28,231 bases of DNA, from positions 7,802 to 36,032 of the forward strand of contig VBFF01000114.1 in assembly GCA_005889285.1 (NCBI GenBank), given 5' to 3'. The stretch comes from Chloroflexota bacterium (GTDB taxonomy: Bacteria > Chloroflexota > Dormibacteria > CF-121). The notes beneath the pieces are model-generated. The model worked only from the letters and a program-made list of their open reading frames with translations, was not told the DNA's origin and did not search any database. A program made the position numbers and the translations under genes. Within the stretch, counting starts at the first letter, position 1; every line of letters begins with the position of its first letter. Of the stretch, positions 1 to 6,732 are shown piece after piece.

Positions 1-22
1 CTCCCCGCAAGCGGTGGAGGGT
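1..22. repeat. GC-rich palindromic repeat, copy 1 (imperfect, at window edge)
   Basis: This is an imperfect inverted repeat related to the copies at 7680-7705 and 18744-18767. Read on the minus strand it runs CCCTCC-ACCGCTTGCGGGGAG. The left edge of the window may cut it. It lies directly after the stop codon of the last gene of the minus-strand betaine operon, so it could act as a transcript-end hairpin. No T-run follows within the window. Confidence 0.5.
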
Positions 23-23
23 A

Positions 24-239
24 TTAGGGCCAGAAGAGATGGCCGAGTAGCATCCCGATGCCGACCGCGACCACGTAGCTGACACGAGGGTAGGCGCGCA
101 CCAGCGAGCGAATCAGGTTGGTGAGAGGCGCCTGCCCCTTGCCCAGCGAAATCGTTTCGTTGAGCATCAGGATGAAGACGATGCCCGCGAAGATGGTCGC
201 GAGCAGCGAGAGGATCGCACCGGGGCTAATCTGCAGCAC
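24..239 (-). CDS. Small two-helix membrane protein (71 aa), paralogue of its upstream neighbour
   Basis: I do not recognise a family. The 71-residue protein has two hydrophobic segments (about residues 7-27 and 52-68) joined by a basic linker. It ends in GHLFWP, which resembles GHFLWGP at the end of helix 2 in the neighbouring 93-residue protein, so the two look like a duplicated pair. The start is a GTG that overlaps the upstream gene's end by 14 nt, indicating translational coupling. It is the last gene of a minus-strand run led by a cupin gene. Function is unknown; an accessory membrane role for the methyl-group enzymes upstream is only a guess from position. Confidence 0.7.
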   Translation of the reverse strand: MLQISPGAILSLLATIFAGIVFILMLNETISLGKGQAPLTNLIRSLVRAYPRVSYVVAVGIGMLLGHLFWP

Positions 240-507
240 GTCGACTCATCAGCTCGCGGAGCTTGCGCGGGGCCGGGGCGAGGAGACCGGTGGCCGGACC
301 CCAGAGAAAGTGGCCGAGCACGATCCCGACCACGATCGCGATCACCAGAACGAGGCCCGGAACGTCGTGTACGGCGCCGCGGAAGTAGTCGGTGATCGTC
401 TTGCTGCCGGTGAAGAGGGCCCAGGTTTCGAAGGCCAGCAGCAGGAAGATCGCGCCGACGAAGGCTGTCACCAGGGCGGAAACTAGATTGGCGCGGTTGA
501 GAATCAA
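226..507 (-). CDS. Small two-helix membrane protein (93 aa) with TTG start
   Basis: The protein has 93 residues with two transmembrane segments (about 10-31 and 50-67), the motif GHFLWGP after helix 2 and a basic C-terminal tail (residues 80-90). The same frame stays open far upstream, but that part lies antiparallel-frame over the methyltransferase gene and has no membrane character. I therefore take the TTG at 507, which shares a TTGA overlap with the stop codon of the upstream methyltransferase gene. Paired helices and the closing GH-x-x-W motif recur in the next gene. No family is recognised. Position suggests co-expression with the betaine-homocysteine methyltransferase-like gene. Confidence 0.65.
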   Translation of the reverse strand: MILNRANLVSALVTAFVGAIFLLLAFETWALFTGSKTITDYFRGAVHDVPGLVLVIAIVVGIVLGHFLWGPATGLLAPAPRKLRELMSRRAAD

Positions 508-1541
508 CCCTTCCAGTCGACGAGGAATTCCTTTTCTTTCTCCTCCACCCTGGTACCGATCACCGGGTGGAGTTCGATCGCCGGCGAGTACTTGCTGGAC
601 GGGACCGTGCGTCCCAGGGCCTCGGCGATCGCGCGCACGTAATGCGGGCTTCCGCCACAGCAGATCCCGATGTAGTTGACGCCCAGCGCCTGCGCCCGCC
701 GGGCGTAGTCGGCCATCTCGAAGCGGGTGCAGAGGAAGGGCTCGAGAGCGATGGGGAAAACGTTCGTGCCATCGGCCGTTTTCAACGATTCGAACGTCGG
801 CATCGCTGCCTCGGTCTTGTAGGGAACGGGTTGCATGGCGACGTACCCGCTGACGCGGCTGCGCACCTGCTCGATGATCGGCAGCATGGTGGCTGGTCCC
901 CTGTCGCAGTTCATGCCGACGATGTCGGCCCCATGGTCGGCGAGGATCTTGCAGGCGTCGACATAGTCGTAGCCATCCCACGTCTGATGTGGCCGCGTGC
1001 TGGCCAGCGTGACCATCGCGGGTAGTTTGAGCCCCTTGATCACCTCGAGCGCGATCAACGCTTCACCGAGGTAGTCGTTGGTCTCCGCGATGACGAAGTC
1101 GATGCCTTCCTCCACCGCCCACGAGAGCTGCTCTTCGTACATGGCGCGTACCACCCTGGAGGACGCGTCCTTGTTCTTCGGGTCGTACGCCCAGGTGTTG
1201 CAGATATCGCCCGCGACCAACGCGTCGCCTTCGCGCGCGACCTCGTTCGCGATCCGCACGGCCTGCCGGTTCATCGCCTCCAGGTCGTTCTCGCGGCCGA
1301 CGTCCTTGAGCTTTCCGCGGTGCGCATAGTACGTCAAGGCCACCATGACGTCGGCGCCCGCCCGAAGGAACTCGCGATGGAGCTCCCGGAGCGCGTCGGG
1401 AGCATCCAGGACGACCTCCGGCACATAGGGCCCGGCCTTGATGTAGCCGCGCCGCTCGAGCTCGAAGACATAGCCCTCCGCGCCCAGCACCGGGCCGCTC
1501 TTCAGTCGCTCGAGGATGCCGCGTTTGCTTCTAGCCGGCAC
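504..1541 (-). CDS. Betaine-homocysteine S-methyltransferase-like protein
   Basis: This is a cytoplasmic zinc methyltransferase expected to move a methyl group from glycine betaine (or a similar donor) to homocysteine, giving methionine and dimethylglycine. The three zinc cysteines of the homocysteine methyltransferase fold are visible: one in GMNC and two in GICCGG near the C-terminus. The N-terminal stretch ERRGYIKAGP followed by LHREFLRAGADVM closely matches animal-type BHMT, more than cobalamin- or S-methylmethionine-dependent relatives. I choose the GTG at 1541 (345 aa): it has GAGG a few bases upstream and overlaps the oxidase gene end by 11 nt. A longer reading to 1586 would add only an unconserved Arg/Ser-rich leader. 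With the betaine importer at 4100-7653 and the adjacent amine oxidase, a betaine-degrading role is likely. The methyl donor itself is inferred. Confidence 0.82.
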   Translation of the reverse strand: MPARSKRGILERLKSGPVLGAEGYVFELERRGYIKAGPYVPEVVLDAPDALRELHREFLRAGADVMVALTYYAHRGKLKDVGRENDLEAMNRQAVRIANEVAREGDALVAGDICNTWAYDPKNKDASSRVVRAMYEEQLSWAVEEGIDFVIAETNDYLGEALIALEVIKGLKLPAMVTLASTRPHQTWDGYDYVDACKILADHGADIVGMNCDRGPATMLPIIEQVRSRVSGYVAMQPVPYKTEAAMPTFESLKTADGTNVFPIALEPFLCTRFEMADYARRAQALGVNYIGICCGGSPHYVRAIAEALGRTVPSSKYSPAIELHPVIGTRVEEKEKEFLVDWKG

Positions 1542-2694
1542 GACTGACCTCGAAGCGCGCGGGCGCGAAGCGCGAGATGTCCTCAACCGTTCGTGTTTCG
1601 AGGGCGAGTTCCATCAGTGTTCGCCCGATGAGAGGCGCGAATTTGTAGCCGGTGCCTCGCCAGCCGGTGCCAACCGCACCACCCGGCAGGCCGGGGATCG
1701 GTCCAAGGATGAAGTTGTCATCTGCCACCAGATCATACGAGCACTGGTCCGCTCCCTCGACGTCGACAATGCGGGCATCGATCAGCTCCGGCATGCATTC
1801 CTGGACGAAGCTCCGCACGCTGGTGATGGAACTGACCTGGGTGCGCACGTCGGGCGGATTGTAGTAGCCGATCTTCACGCCCGGCGTTTTGCCTTCGAGC
1901 CACGGATGGCCGTAAATGCCAACGTCGAGGTAGGCGAAGACCGGAAGCCGGCTGGGTGTGAACATCGCCCGCTTGGCCGGCGGCGGGATGAAGTACTTCG
2001 ACTCGGTGGGCCGATCCGGTCGCAACGGAAGCCGGAGATCGCAGCCGTCGATCCTGGCGAGCAGCGAATTGGTGCCGAGGCCGGCCGTCAGGACGAGACG
2101 CTCGGCTAGCCGCTCGCCGGTGGCGGTGTCAATCGCGATCCGGCCCTGCCGGCGGCTGATCCGGTTGACGGTCGTGTTCTCCGCGATTGTCACGCCCGCC
2201 ACACGAAGGCGCGCCTCGAGTGCGGCCGTGATCGGTGGAACGTGGAGGAATCCTGCCTCGACGTCGAGCCGGCCGAGGTCGACGTCGAACTGGGGGAAGC
2301 GGGCGCGCAGCCCGTCGCGATCAAAGGCCTCGGTTTTGAGATGCAGGCCCTGGAGGACGCGGTAGCTTTGCTCGGCGTAGGTGGTTGAGAGGTCGGGCGT
2401 GACGCTGGCTTTGGCGAGATTCAGGCAGCCGCACTCGATGAGGAACGACTCGCCCGTCTCACGCTGGAAATCCAGCCAGAGCTTGCGGGCCTCAAAGGCC
2501 AGCCTAGCGTAGGCCGGATCGAGATAGTCGTTGCGGATCGACCGGGTGAGGCTGAACGACGCCGCGCGCGGGTCACCCAGTCGCCATTCGTCGAGTAGCA
2601 GGACGCGAGCCCCACGCCGGCGAGCAAAGTCGGCGGTGAAGAGGCCCATGACGCCGGCGCCGATGATGGCCAGGTCGTAGACGGTTTCGGCCAA
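1531..2694 (-). CDS. FAD-dependent amine oxidase, sarcosine / N-methyl amino acid oxidase family
   Basis: This 387-residue flavoprotein has the size of monomeric sarcosine oxidase and N-methyltryptophan oxidase. The dinucleotide-binding motif GAGVMG is at residues 12-17. The C-terminal half has QCSYDLVADDNF, in which the Cys matches the site of covalent FAD attachment in monomeric sarcosine oxidase. It also has GVKIGYY, whose Lys corresponds to the oxygen-activating lysine, and a closing GWRGTGYKFAP flavin loop. It would oxidatively demethylate an N-methyl amino acid, plausibly dimethylglycine or sarcosine arising from the neighbouring BHMT-like step. The start is TTG 2694, 8 nt after the cupin stop and just before the Rossmann strand; upstream residues in the frame belong to the cupin coding region. 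Substrate is not determined by sequence alone. Confidence 0.8.
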   Translation of the reverse strand: MAETVYDLAIIGAGVMGLFTADFARRRGARVLLLDEWRLGDPRAASFSLTRSIRNDYLDPAYARLAFEARKLWLDFQRETGESFLIECGCLNLAKASVTPDLSTTYAEQSYRVLQGLHLKTEAFDRDGLRARFPQFDVDLGRLDVEAGFLHVPPITAALEARLRVAGVTIAENTTVNRISRRQGRIAIDTATGERLAERLVLTAGLGTNSLLARIDGCDLRLPLRPDRPTESKYFIPPPAKRAMFTPSRLPVFAYLDVGIYGHPWLEGKTPGVKIGYYNPPDVRTQVSSITSVRSFVQECMPELIDARIVDVEGADQCSYDLVADDNFILGPIPGLPGGAVGTGWRGTGYKFAPLIGRTLMELALETRTVEDISRFAPARFEVSRAG

Positions 2695-2702
2695 GCCCGG
2701 CT

Positions 2703-3239
2703 TCAGCTGGCGAGCCGGTCGGATTCCCGGGTGCAGTAACGCGGATAGTGGGCGCGGTAGCCCACCAGCCATCCCACCGGGGCGAGGGCCGGGAGTCCGA
2801 GCCGCACCCATAGGGGTTGGCCTAGCGCCCGCGTTTCTCTGCGATAGGCCGCGGCGATCACGGCCCATTGGAGCATGTTGCCAACGCCGCGAAGGTGGTG
2901 GCGGCCGTCGCGAGCAAGCCCGAAGGTCGTTTCGGAGAACTCCTGCTTGAGCATGCCTGGCCGGAACTCGACTAATAGGTGGGCCTCCGCGTCTCCGGCG
3001 TTCCACAGGCAGTGCTCCGTGCGCGCCGGGATGGTCAGCTGCTGACCAGGCCCCAGCGTGAACCGGGCGCCGTGGATGGAAAACGAGGCGGTTCCGGAGA
3101 TCACGGTAAAGCGCGATTCCTGGACGGGGTGGATGTGGGGATCGCCGACGCTGCCGCCGGGCGCGAGCCAGGACTCGTACTGGACGAGCTCGCCGTTCGT
3201 TTCAGGGGCAGTCTTCAGGAACCGGATGAGCGGCGTCAC
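2703..3239 (-). CDS. Cupin-domain protein
   Basis: This 178-residue protein has a single cupin barrel. Motif 1 contains the metal-binding pattern DPHIHPVQESRF (two His and a Glu), and motif 2 is around IPARTEHCLWNAG with a His. The C-terminal ~60 residues are partly hydrophobic (LPALAPVGWLVGY) and may be amphipathic. It could be an enzyme or a small-molecule sensor; the sequence does not settle this. I take GTG 3239 because the frame upstream crosses the promoter and operator at 3260-3298 and is not cupin-like. It is the first gene of the minus-strand operon with the oxidase and methyltransferase. Confidence 0.72.
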   Translation of the reverse strand: MTPLIRFLKTAPETNGELVQYESWLAPGGSVGDPHIHPVQESRFTVISGTASFSIHGARFTLGPGQQLTIPARTEHCLWNAGDAEAHLLVEFRPGMLKQEFSETTFGLARDGRHHLRGVGNMLQWAVIAAAYRRETRALGQPLWVRLGLPALAPVGWLVGYRAHYPRYCTRESDRLAS

Positions 3240-3259
3240 CTCGTTGGAGTGTTTTGCGG

Positions 3260-3288
3260 AGTATAGAAGATGACGGTTGGTCGTGCAA
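3260..3288 (-). promoter_or_regulatory. Sigma-70-type promoter of the cupin/oxidase/methyltransferase operon
   Basis: Read on the minus strand, TTGCAC (3288-3283) and TATACT (3265-3260) are separated by exactly 17 nt, close to the consensus -35/-10 arrangement. The predicted transcript starts about 14 nt before the GTG of the cupin gene. The -35 hexamer lies inside the palindrome 3283-3298, so a protein bound there would compete with RNA polymerase. Confidence 0.7.
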
Positions 3289-3298
3289 TAAATTGCAC
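3283..3298. promoter_or_regulatory. Perfect 7-2-7 palindromic operator, with an extra half-site at 3305-3311
   Basis: GTGCAAT-AA-ATTGCAC is a perfect inverted repeat in the divergent region between the cupin operon and the PhnD-like gene. A third copy of the half-site GTGCAAT follows at 3305-3311, in direct orientation 22 nt from the first, i.e. about two helical turns. It overlaps the cupin-operon -35 box. The bound regulator is not encoded in this window, and the family cannot be named from the site. Confidence 0.65.
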
Positions 3299-3329
3299 CA
3301 GTCTGTGCAATACTGCCGTCAGCCCGACC

Positions 3330-4139
3330 GTGAAGCCCCTCGTTTTCGCAAATTTCCTCGCGCCAAACATGACCTCCGTCTACGCGGGCGTCGCGGAACG
3401 GGTCGGCGAGGCGCTCGAGGTGCCCGCGCAGCTCATCGAGGGGAGCCGGTTCGAGCAACTTCGGGATGGCTCGGTCGGCGTGGCGTTCCTCTGCGGGCTT
3501 CCCTACGTCCGCCTCTGCGCCGAGCGGCCCGGCATGCTGCGACCACTGGCGGCTCCCGTACTCGACGAGGCACGCTACCAGGACCGCCCGGTGTACTTCT
3601 CGGACGTCATCGTCGGACGCGACAGCCCGTTTCGTTCGTTCGACGACCTCCGTGGGCACCGCTGGGCTTACAACGAAGCCGGCTCCTACTCGGGCTGCCT
3701 CCTGATCCGCCACCACCTCTTAGGGGTGGGCGAAACGGAGTCGTTCTTCGGCCGCGTGACATTTACGGGCCGGCACCAGGAGTCGATCCGACAGGTCGTC
3801 GAGGGCGCGGTAGATGCGGCAGCGATCGACTCCCACGTCCTCGGCGTCGAGCGCTTGCGAAATCCCGAGCTCGGCAGTCAGCTCCGGGTGATTGCGAGCT
3901 TTGGCCCCTCGACCATTCCCCTGGTTGTGGCCACGGCCGAAGTTCCGGCAACCCTCCACGCTCGCATCGGCGCCGCGCTCTGTGAGCTTGGCGGTGACCC
4001 TGAGACCCGCCGGCTGCTGGCGAGCGGTCTGATCCGGCGCTTCACGCCCATCGAGGACCGAGCCTACGACGACATCCGCCGGAAGCTGGCGGACGTGGAT
4101 CAGCGGCGGGCGCCTTCCAGCTCCGCCGGAACGCGCTGA
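3330..4139 (+). CDS. PhnD-like periplasmic-binding-fold protein without signal peptide
   Basis: The 269-residue protein has the type 2 binding-protein fold of phosphate/phosphonate ABC substrate-binding proteins. It opens with strand KPLVFANFLAPN, then the helix YAGVAERVGEALE. It shows the DLRGHRWAYNEAGSYSG and DAAAIDSH elements expected of two-lobe ligand binding. I start at GTG 3330, because an upstream ATG at 3270 would put the operator palindrome inside the coding region. No signal peptide or lipobox precedes the first strand, so the protein is predicted cytoplasmic. No cognate permease or ATPase is adjacent; the nearby importer has its own lipoprotein. The last 40 nt overlap the convergent ATPase gene. 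A ligand-sensing or enzymatic role is possible. Ligand is unknown. Confidence 0.75.
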   Translation: MKPLVFANFLAPNMTSVYAGVAERVGEALEVPAQLIEGSRFEQLRDGSVGVAFLCGLPYVRLCAERPGMLRPLAAPVLDEARYQDRPVYFSDVIVGRDSPFRSFDDLRGHRWAYNEAGSYSGCLLIRHHLLGVGETESFFGRVTFTGRHQESIRQVVEGAVDAAAIDSHVLGVERLRNPELGSQLRVIASFGPSTIPLVVATAEVPATLHARIGAALCELGGDPETRRLLASGLIRRFTPIEDRAYDDIRRKLADVDQRRAPSSSAGTR

Positions 4140-5215
4140 ATCGCCGCGACGAACGACTCCGGCGTGAGCACGCCGCGGAAGTGATCCCCGTCCACCACCG
4201 CCACCCAGCTGGCTTGATGGATCAGCATCTGCGAAAAGGCGTCGTACAGCGTCCGGTCCGCGCCGATGAACGCCTCCAGGGGACGGGCTCGATCCGCAAC
4301 CCGGCCGTCGCCGGCAGTTGCGTCCCGATCTAGTTCGCCAACCGGCTTGTCGGTTCGATCGAGGACGATGACCCGGTCCCAGCGGCTGTCGAGCAACCGA
4401 CGAGCATCCGCCAGCGAATCCTCGGCGTGGACCACCGGCGGGCGGTCCAGCGCATTCAGGTCGATGGGCGTCACCGACAGGCGCTTGAGTCCGCGGTCGG
4501 GCCCCAGCAGGTCGATGACCAGGTCGGAGGCCGGCTTGGCCAGGATCGCGGCCGGGGTATCGTACTGCTCAAGGTGGCCCGCATTCATGATCGCGATCCG
4601 GTCACCCAGCTTGATGGCCTCGTCGATGTCGTGCGTGACGAAGATGACCGTCTTGCGCACCTCCCGCTGAATGCGGAGGAACTCGTTCTGCAAACGCTCT
4701 CGCGCGATCCGGTCGATCGCCCCGAAGGGTTCATCCATGAGCAGCACAGGGGGGTCGGCACCGAGGGCCCGAGCGACCCCCACGCGCTGACGCTGCCCAC
4801 CCGAAAGCTGATGCGGATAACGATGTCCGAACTCCTTCGGATCGAGGCCGACCAGTTCGAGCAGGTCATTGACGCGACGGCGGATCCGCTCCTTGTCCCA
4901 CCGGAGAAGCCGGGGCACCGTGGCCACGTTGTCCGCGATGCTCATGTGCGGAAAGAGGCCGACGTTCTGAATGACGTAGCCCATCCGCAGGCGAAGCACG
5001 ACCGGGTCGACATGGGTGACGTCCTGCTCGTCGTGAAAGATGCGGCCCTCAGACGGCTCGATCAGCCGGTTGATCATCTTCAGGGTCGTGGTCTTTCCGC
5101 AGCCCGACGGCCCAACGAGCATGGTCAGCTGACCGGTCTGGAACTCGATCGTCAGCTCGCGGACGGCGACCTGGCCGCCCGGAAAGCGCTTGGTGACCCG
5201 CTCCAGCCGAATCAT
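4100..5215 (-). CDS. opuCA: Osmoprotectant (glycine betaine/choline) ABC transporter ATP-binding protein with CBS region
   Basis: This is the ATPase of an OpuC/ProU-type importer for betaine, choline or carnitine. Walker A GPSGCGKTT is at residues 35-43, signature LSGGQ at 137-141, Walker B VLLMDEP at 157-163 and the switch His at 195. Residues ~250-371 form a C-terminal region resembling paired CBS domains, which in this family sense ionic strength or nucleotides. The 371-residue length suits OpuCA. The ATG is preceded by AGGAG six bases upstream. The gene is divergent from the two permeases and the lipoprotein, sharing a 55-nt promoter region with them. Its 3' end overlaps the convergent PhnD-like gene by 40 nt. 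Confidence 0.92.
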   Translation of the reverse strand: MIRLERVTKRFPGGQVAVRELTIEFQTGQLTMLVGPSGCGKTTTLKMINRLIEPSEGRIFHDEQDVTHVDPVVLRLRMGYVIQNVGLFPHMSIADNVATVPRLLRWDKERIRRRVNDLLELVGLDPKEFGHRYPHQLSGGQRQRVGVARALGADPPVLLMDEPFGAIDRIARERLQNEFLRIQREVRKTVIFVTHDIDEAIKLGDRIAIMNAGHLEQYDTPAAILAKPASDLVIDLLGPDRGLKRLSVTPIDLNALDRPPVVHAEDSLADARRLLDSRWDRVIVLDRTDKPVGELDRDATAGDGRVADRARPLEAFIGADRTLYDAFSQMLIHQASWVAVVDGDHFRGVLTPESFVAAIQRVPAELEGARR

Positions 5216-5234
5216 TAGAAACTCCTACTTTAAG

Positions 5235-5264
5235 TTGATTGCCTCCGGAATGCCCTGCTAGCAT
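5235..5264 (+). promoter_or_regulatory. Promoter of the osmoprotectant permease operon, probably leaderless
   Basis: TTGATT (5235-5240) and TAGCAT (5259-5264) are separated by 18 nt. The permease ATG at 5271 lies 6 nt after the -10 box, where transcription should begin, and there is no Shine-Dalgarno sequence. This predicts a leaderless message. Confidence 0.6.
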
Positions 5265-5270
5265 GCGGCA

Positions 5271-5954
5271 ATGCTCGCCACCGGGGTCGTGGGGGCGGTC
5301 GAAGACCCATGGATCCGGTGGTCCTGGATATCGGGTCACGCCGACATCATCGTCGCCGCCCTCGTCCAGCACATCCAGCTCACCCTGATCGCGGTGCTCG
5401 TCGGTCTCGCCATCGCCGTTCCCCTTGGGCTGGTGGCCTGGCGAAGCAGACTGTTCCGCGGGCCGATCTTTTCGCTTACCGGCATCCTCTATACCATCCC
5501 GTCGCTCGCGCTCTTCTCGCTGCTGTTACCGTTCACCGGCTTGACCATTTGGACCGCGGAGATCGGCCTCGTCGGCTACACGCTGCTGATCCTGGTTCGC
5601 AACATCGTGGTCGGGCTGAACGCGGTGCCCGACGAGGTGCGTGAAGCGGCCCGCGGGATGGGCTTCCGGCCGCTCGCCGAGCTGGCGCGGGTGGATTTAC
5701 CGCTGGCATTCCCTGCCATCATCGCCGGCGTACGCATCGCGACTGTTACCACCATCGGCCTCGTGACCGTGACGGCGTTAATCGGCGAGGGAGGCCTGGG
5801 AAGCCTGATCTACGACGGACTGCTTCGCGACTTCAAGACCCCATTGGTGGTTGGAACAGTGCTGTGCGTTGCGCTGGCGGTCATGTCCGACCTGGGCCTG
5901 GCTGGTCTGCAACGCGTGGTCACACCATGGGCGAGAAGTCGGGCGGTGCCATGA
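5271..5954 (+). CDS. Osmoprotectant ABC transporter permease 1
   Basis: A 227-residue inner-membrane permease of the binding-protein-dependent type, with about five to six helices. The cytoplasmic EAA loop reads VREAARGMGFRPLAELARVDLP (residues ~122-143), the contact site for the ATPase. The family end motif IGEGGLGSLIYDGL is present. It partners with the second permease, with which its stop overlaps as ATGA, and with the ATPase on the opposite strand. ATG 5271 follows the -10 box directly, so it is likely translated from a leaderless transcript. Two unequal permeases plus a lipoprotein is the OpuB/OpuC/OsmU layout. Confidence 0.9.
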   Translation: MLATGVVGAVEDPWIRWSWISGHADIIVAALVQHIQLTLIAVLVGLAIAVPLGLVAWRSRLFRGPIFSLTGILYTIPSLALFSLLLPFTGLTIWTAEIGLVGYTLLILVRNIVVGLNAVPDEVREAARGMGFRPLAELARVDLPLAFPAIIAGVRIATVTTIGLVTVTALIGEGGLGSLIYDGLLRDFKTPLVVGTVLCVALAVMSDLGLAGLQRVVTPWARSRAVP

Positions 5955-6703
5955 GCTTCTTCGGGCAAGTCATCCAATGGTTCCAGAACCCAGCGCATTG
6001 GCAGGGGGACGCAGGCATCCCACATCGGACCTTCGAGCACCTGTTGATGTCAGGAGCGTCGGTCTTGACCGCCGCGTTGATCGCGCTACCCATCGGGATC
6101 GCCGTGGGTCACTACGGCCGCGGTGGGATCATCGCAATCAACGTCTCGAATGTGGGCCGAGCGATACCCTCATTTGCCGTGCTGGTGCTCGCGGCGAAGC
6201 TCTTCGGGTTCGTGTCCGGCCCCAAAGTGCTTGGATTTGGCGCGGTTCCGGCGTTTGTGGCCCTCGTGGCGCTCGCGATCCCACCGATGGTGACCAACAG
6301 CTACATCGGGATGCGCGAGGTGGACCGTGACGTTCGCGAGGCCGCCCGCGGCATGGGGATGCGCGAGCGGGCCGTACTGTTGCGCGTCGAGCTCCCGATA
6401 GCAATGCCATTCATCATGGCCGGTATCCGGACATCAGCAGTAAACGTCGTGGCCACCGCAACGCTCGCGGCCGTGGTGGCGTGGGGAGGCCTCGGTCGGT
6501 TCATCCTCGACGGCTTCGGGCTCCAGGACTATCCCATGCTCTTCGCGGGCGCCGTCATGGTCGCCGTCCTGTCGCTGATCGTCGAATTCTCGCTCGCCGG
6601 CGTGCAGCGACTGTCCACGCCCGCCGGACTCCGGCCATCGAAGACAACCCAGAAGGAGGAACCCTTAGGATCATCACTCGACACGGCAGCCGTCGCGGCG
6701 TAG
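5951..6703 (+). CDS. Osmoprotectant ABC transporter permease 2
   Basis: A 250-residue membrane permease, homologous to the preceding one. It has an extra N-terminal segment (FFGQVIQWFQNPAHW) before the first helix. The EAA loop reads VREAARGMGMRERAVLLRVELP, and AWGGLGRFILDGFG follows helix 5. I use ATG 5951, which forms an ATGA overlap with the stop of permease 1; the longer frame to 5864 runs out of frame through permease 1. The C-terminal ~25 residues are polar and not conserved-looking. It should form the heterodimeric channel of the importer. Confidence 0.9.
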   Translation: MSFFGQVIQWFQNPAHWQGDAGIPHRTFEHLLMSGASVLTAALIALPIGIAVGHYGRGGIIAINVSNVGRAIPSFAVLVLAAKLFGFVSGPKVLGFGAVPAFVALVALAIPPMVTNSYIGMREVDRDVREAARGMGMRERAVLLRVELPIAMPFIMAGIRTSAVNVVATATLAAVVAWGGLGRFILDGFGLQDYPMLFAGAVMVAVLSLIVEFSLAGVQRLSTPAGLRPSKTTQKEEPLGSSLDTAAVAA

Positions 6704-6732
6704 TTTTCGGTCATTTTCTTGGAGGTGGAGCA

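Noticed and set aside
226..981. A 251-codon minus frame as one membrane protein
   Set aside because: The N-terminal 158 codons lie off-frame over the methyltransferase gene; only the part after TTG 507 has membrane character.
3270..3329. ATG 3270 as start of the PhnD-like gene
   Set aside because: It would place the 16-nt palindrome in the coding region and add residues with no signal-peptide character before the first family strand.
2703..3716. A 337-codon minus frame extending the cupin gene upstream
   Set aside because: The extension crosses the promoter, the palindrome and the coding region of the divergent PhnD-like gene, and has no cupin similarity.
6481..6732. Upstream extension of the betaine-binding lipoprotein
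   Set aside because: It overlaps permease 2 in another frame, and the ATG at 6733 has a strong ribosome site plus signal peptide and lipobox.
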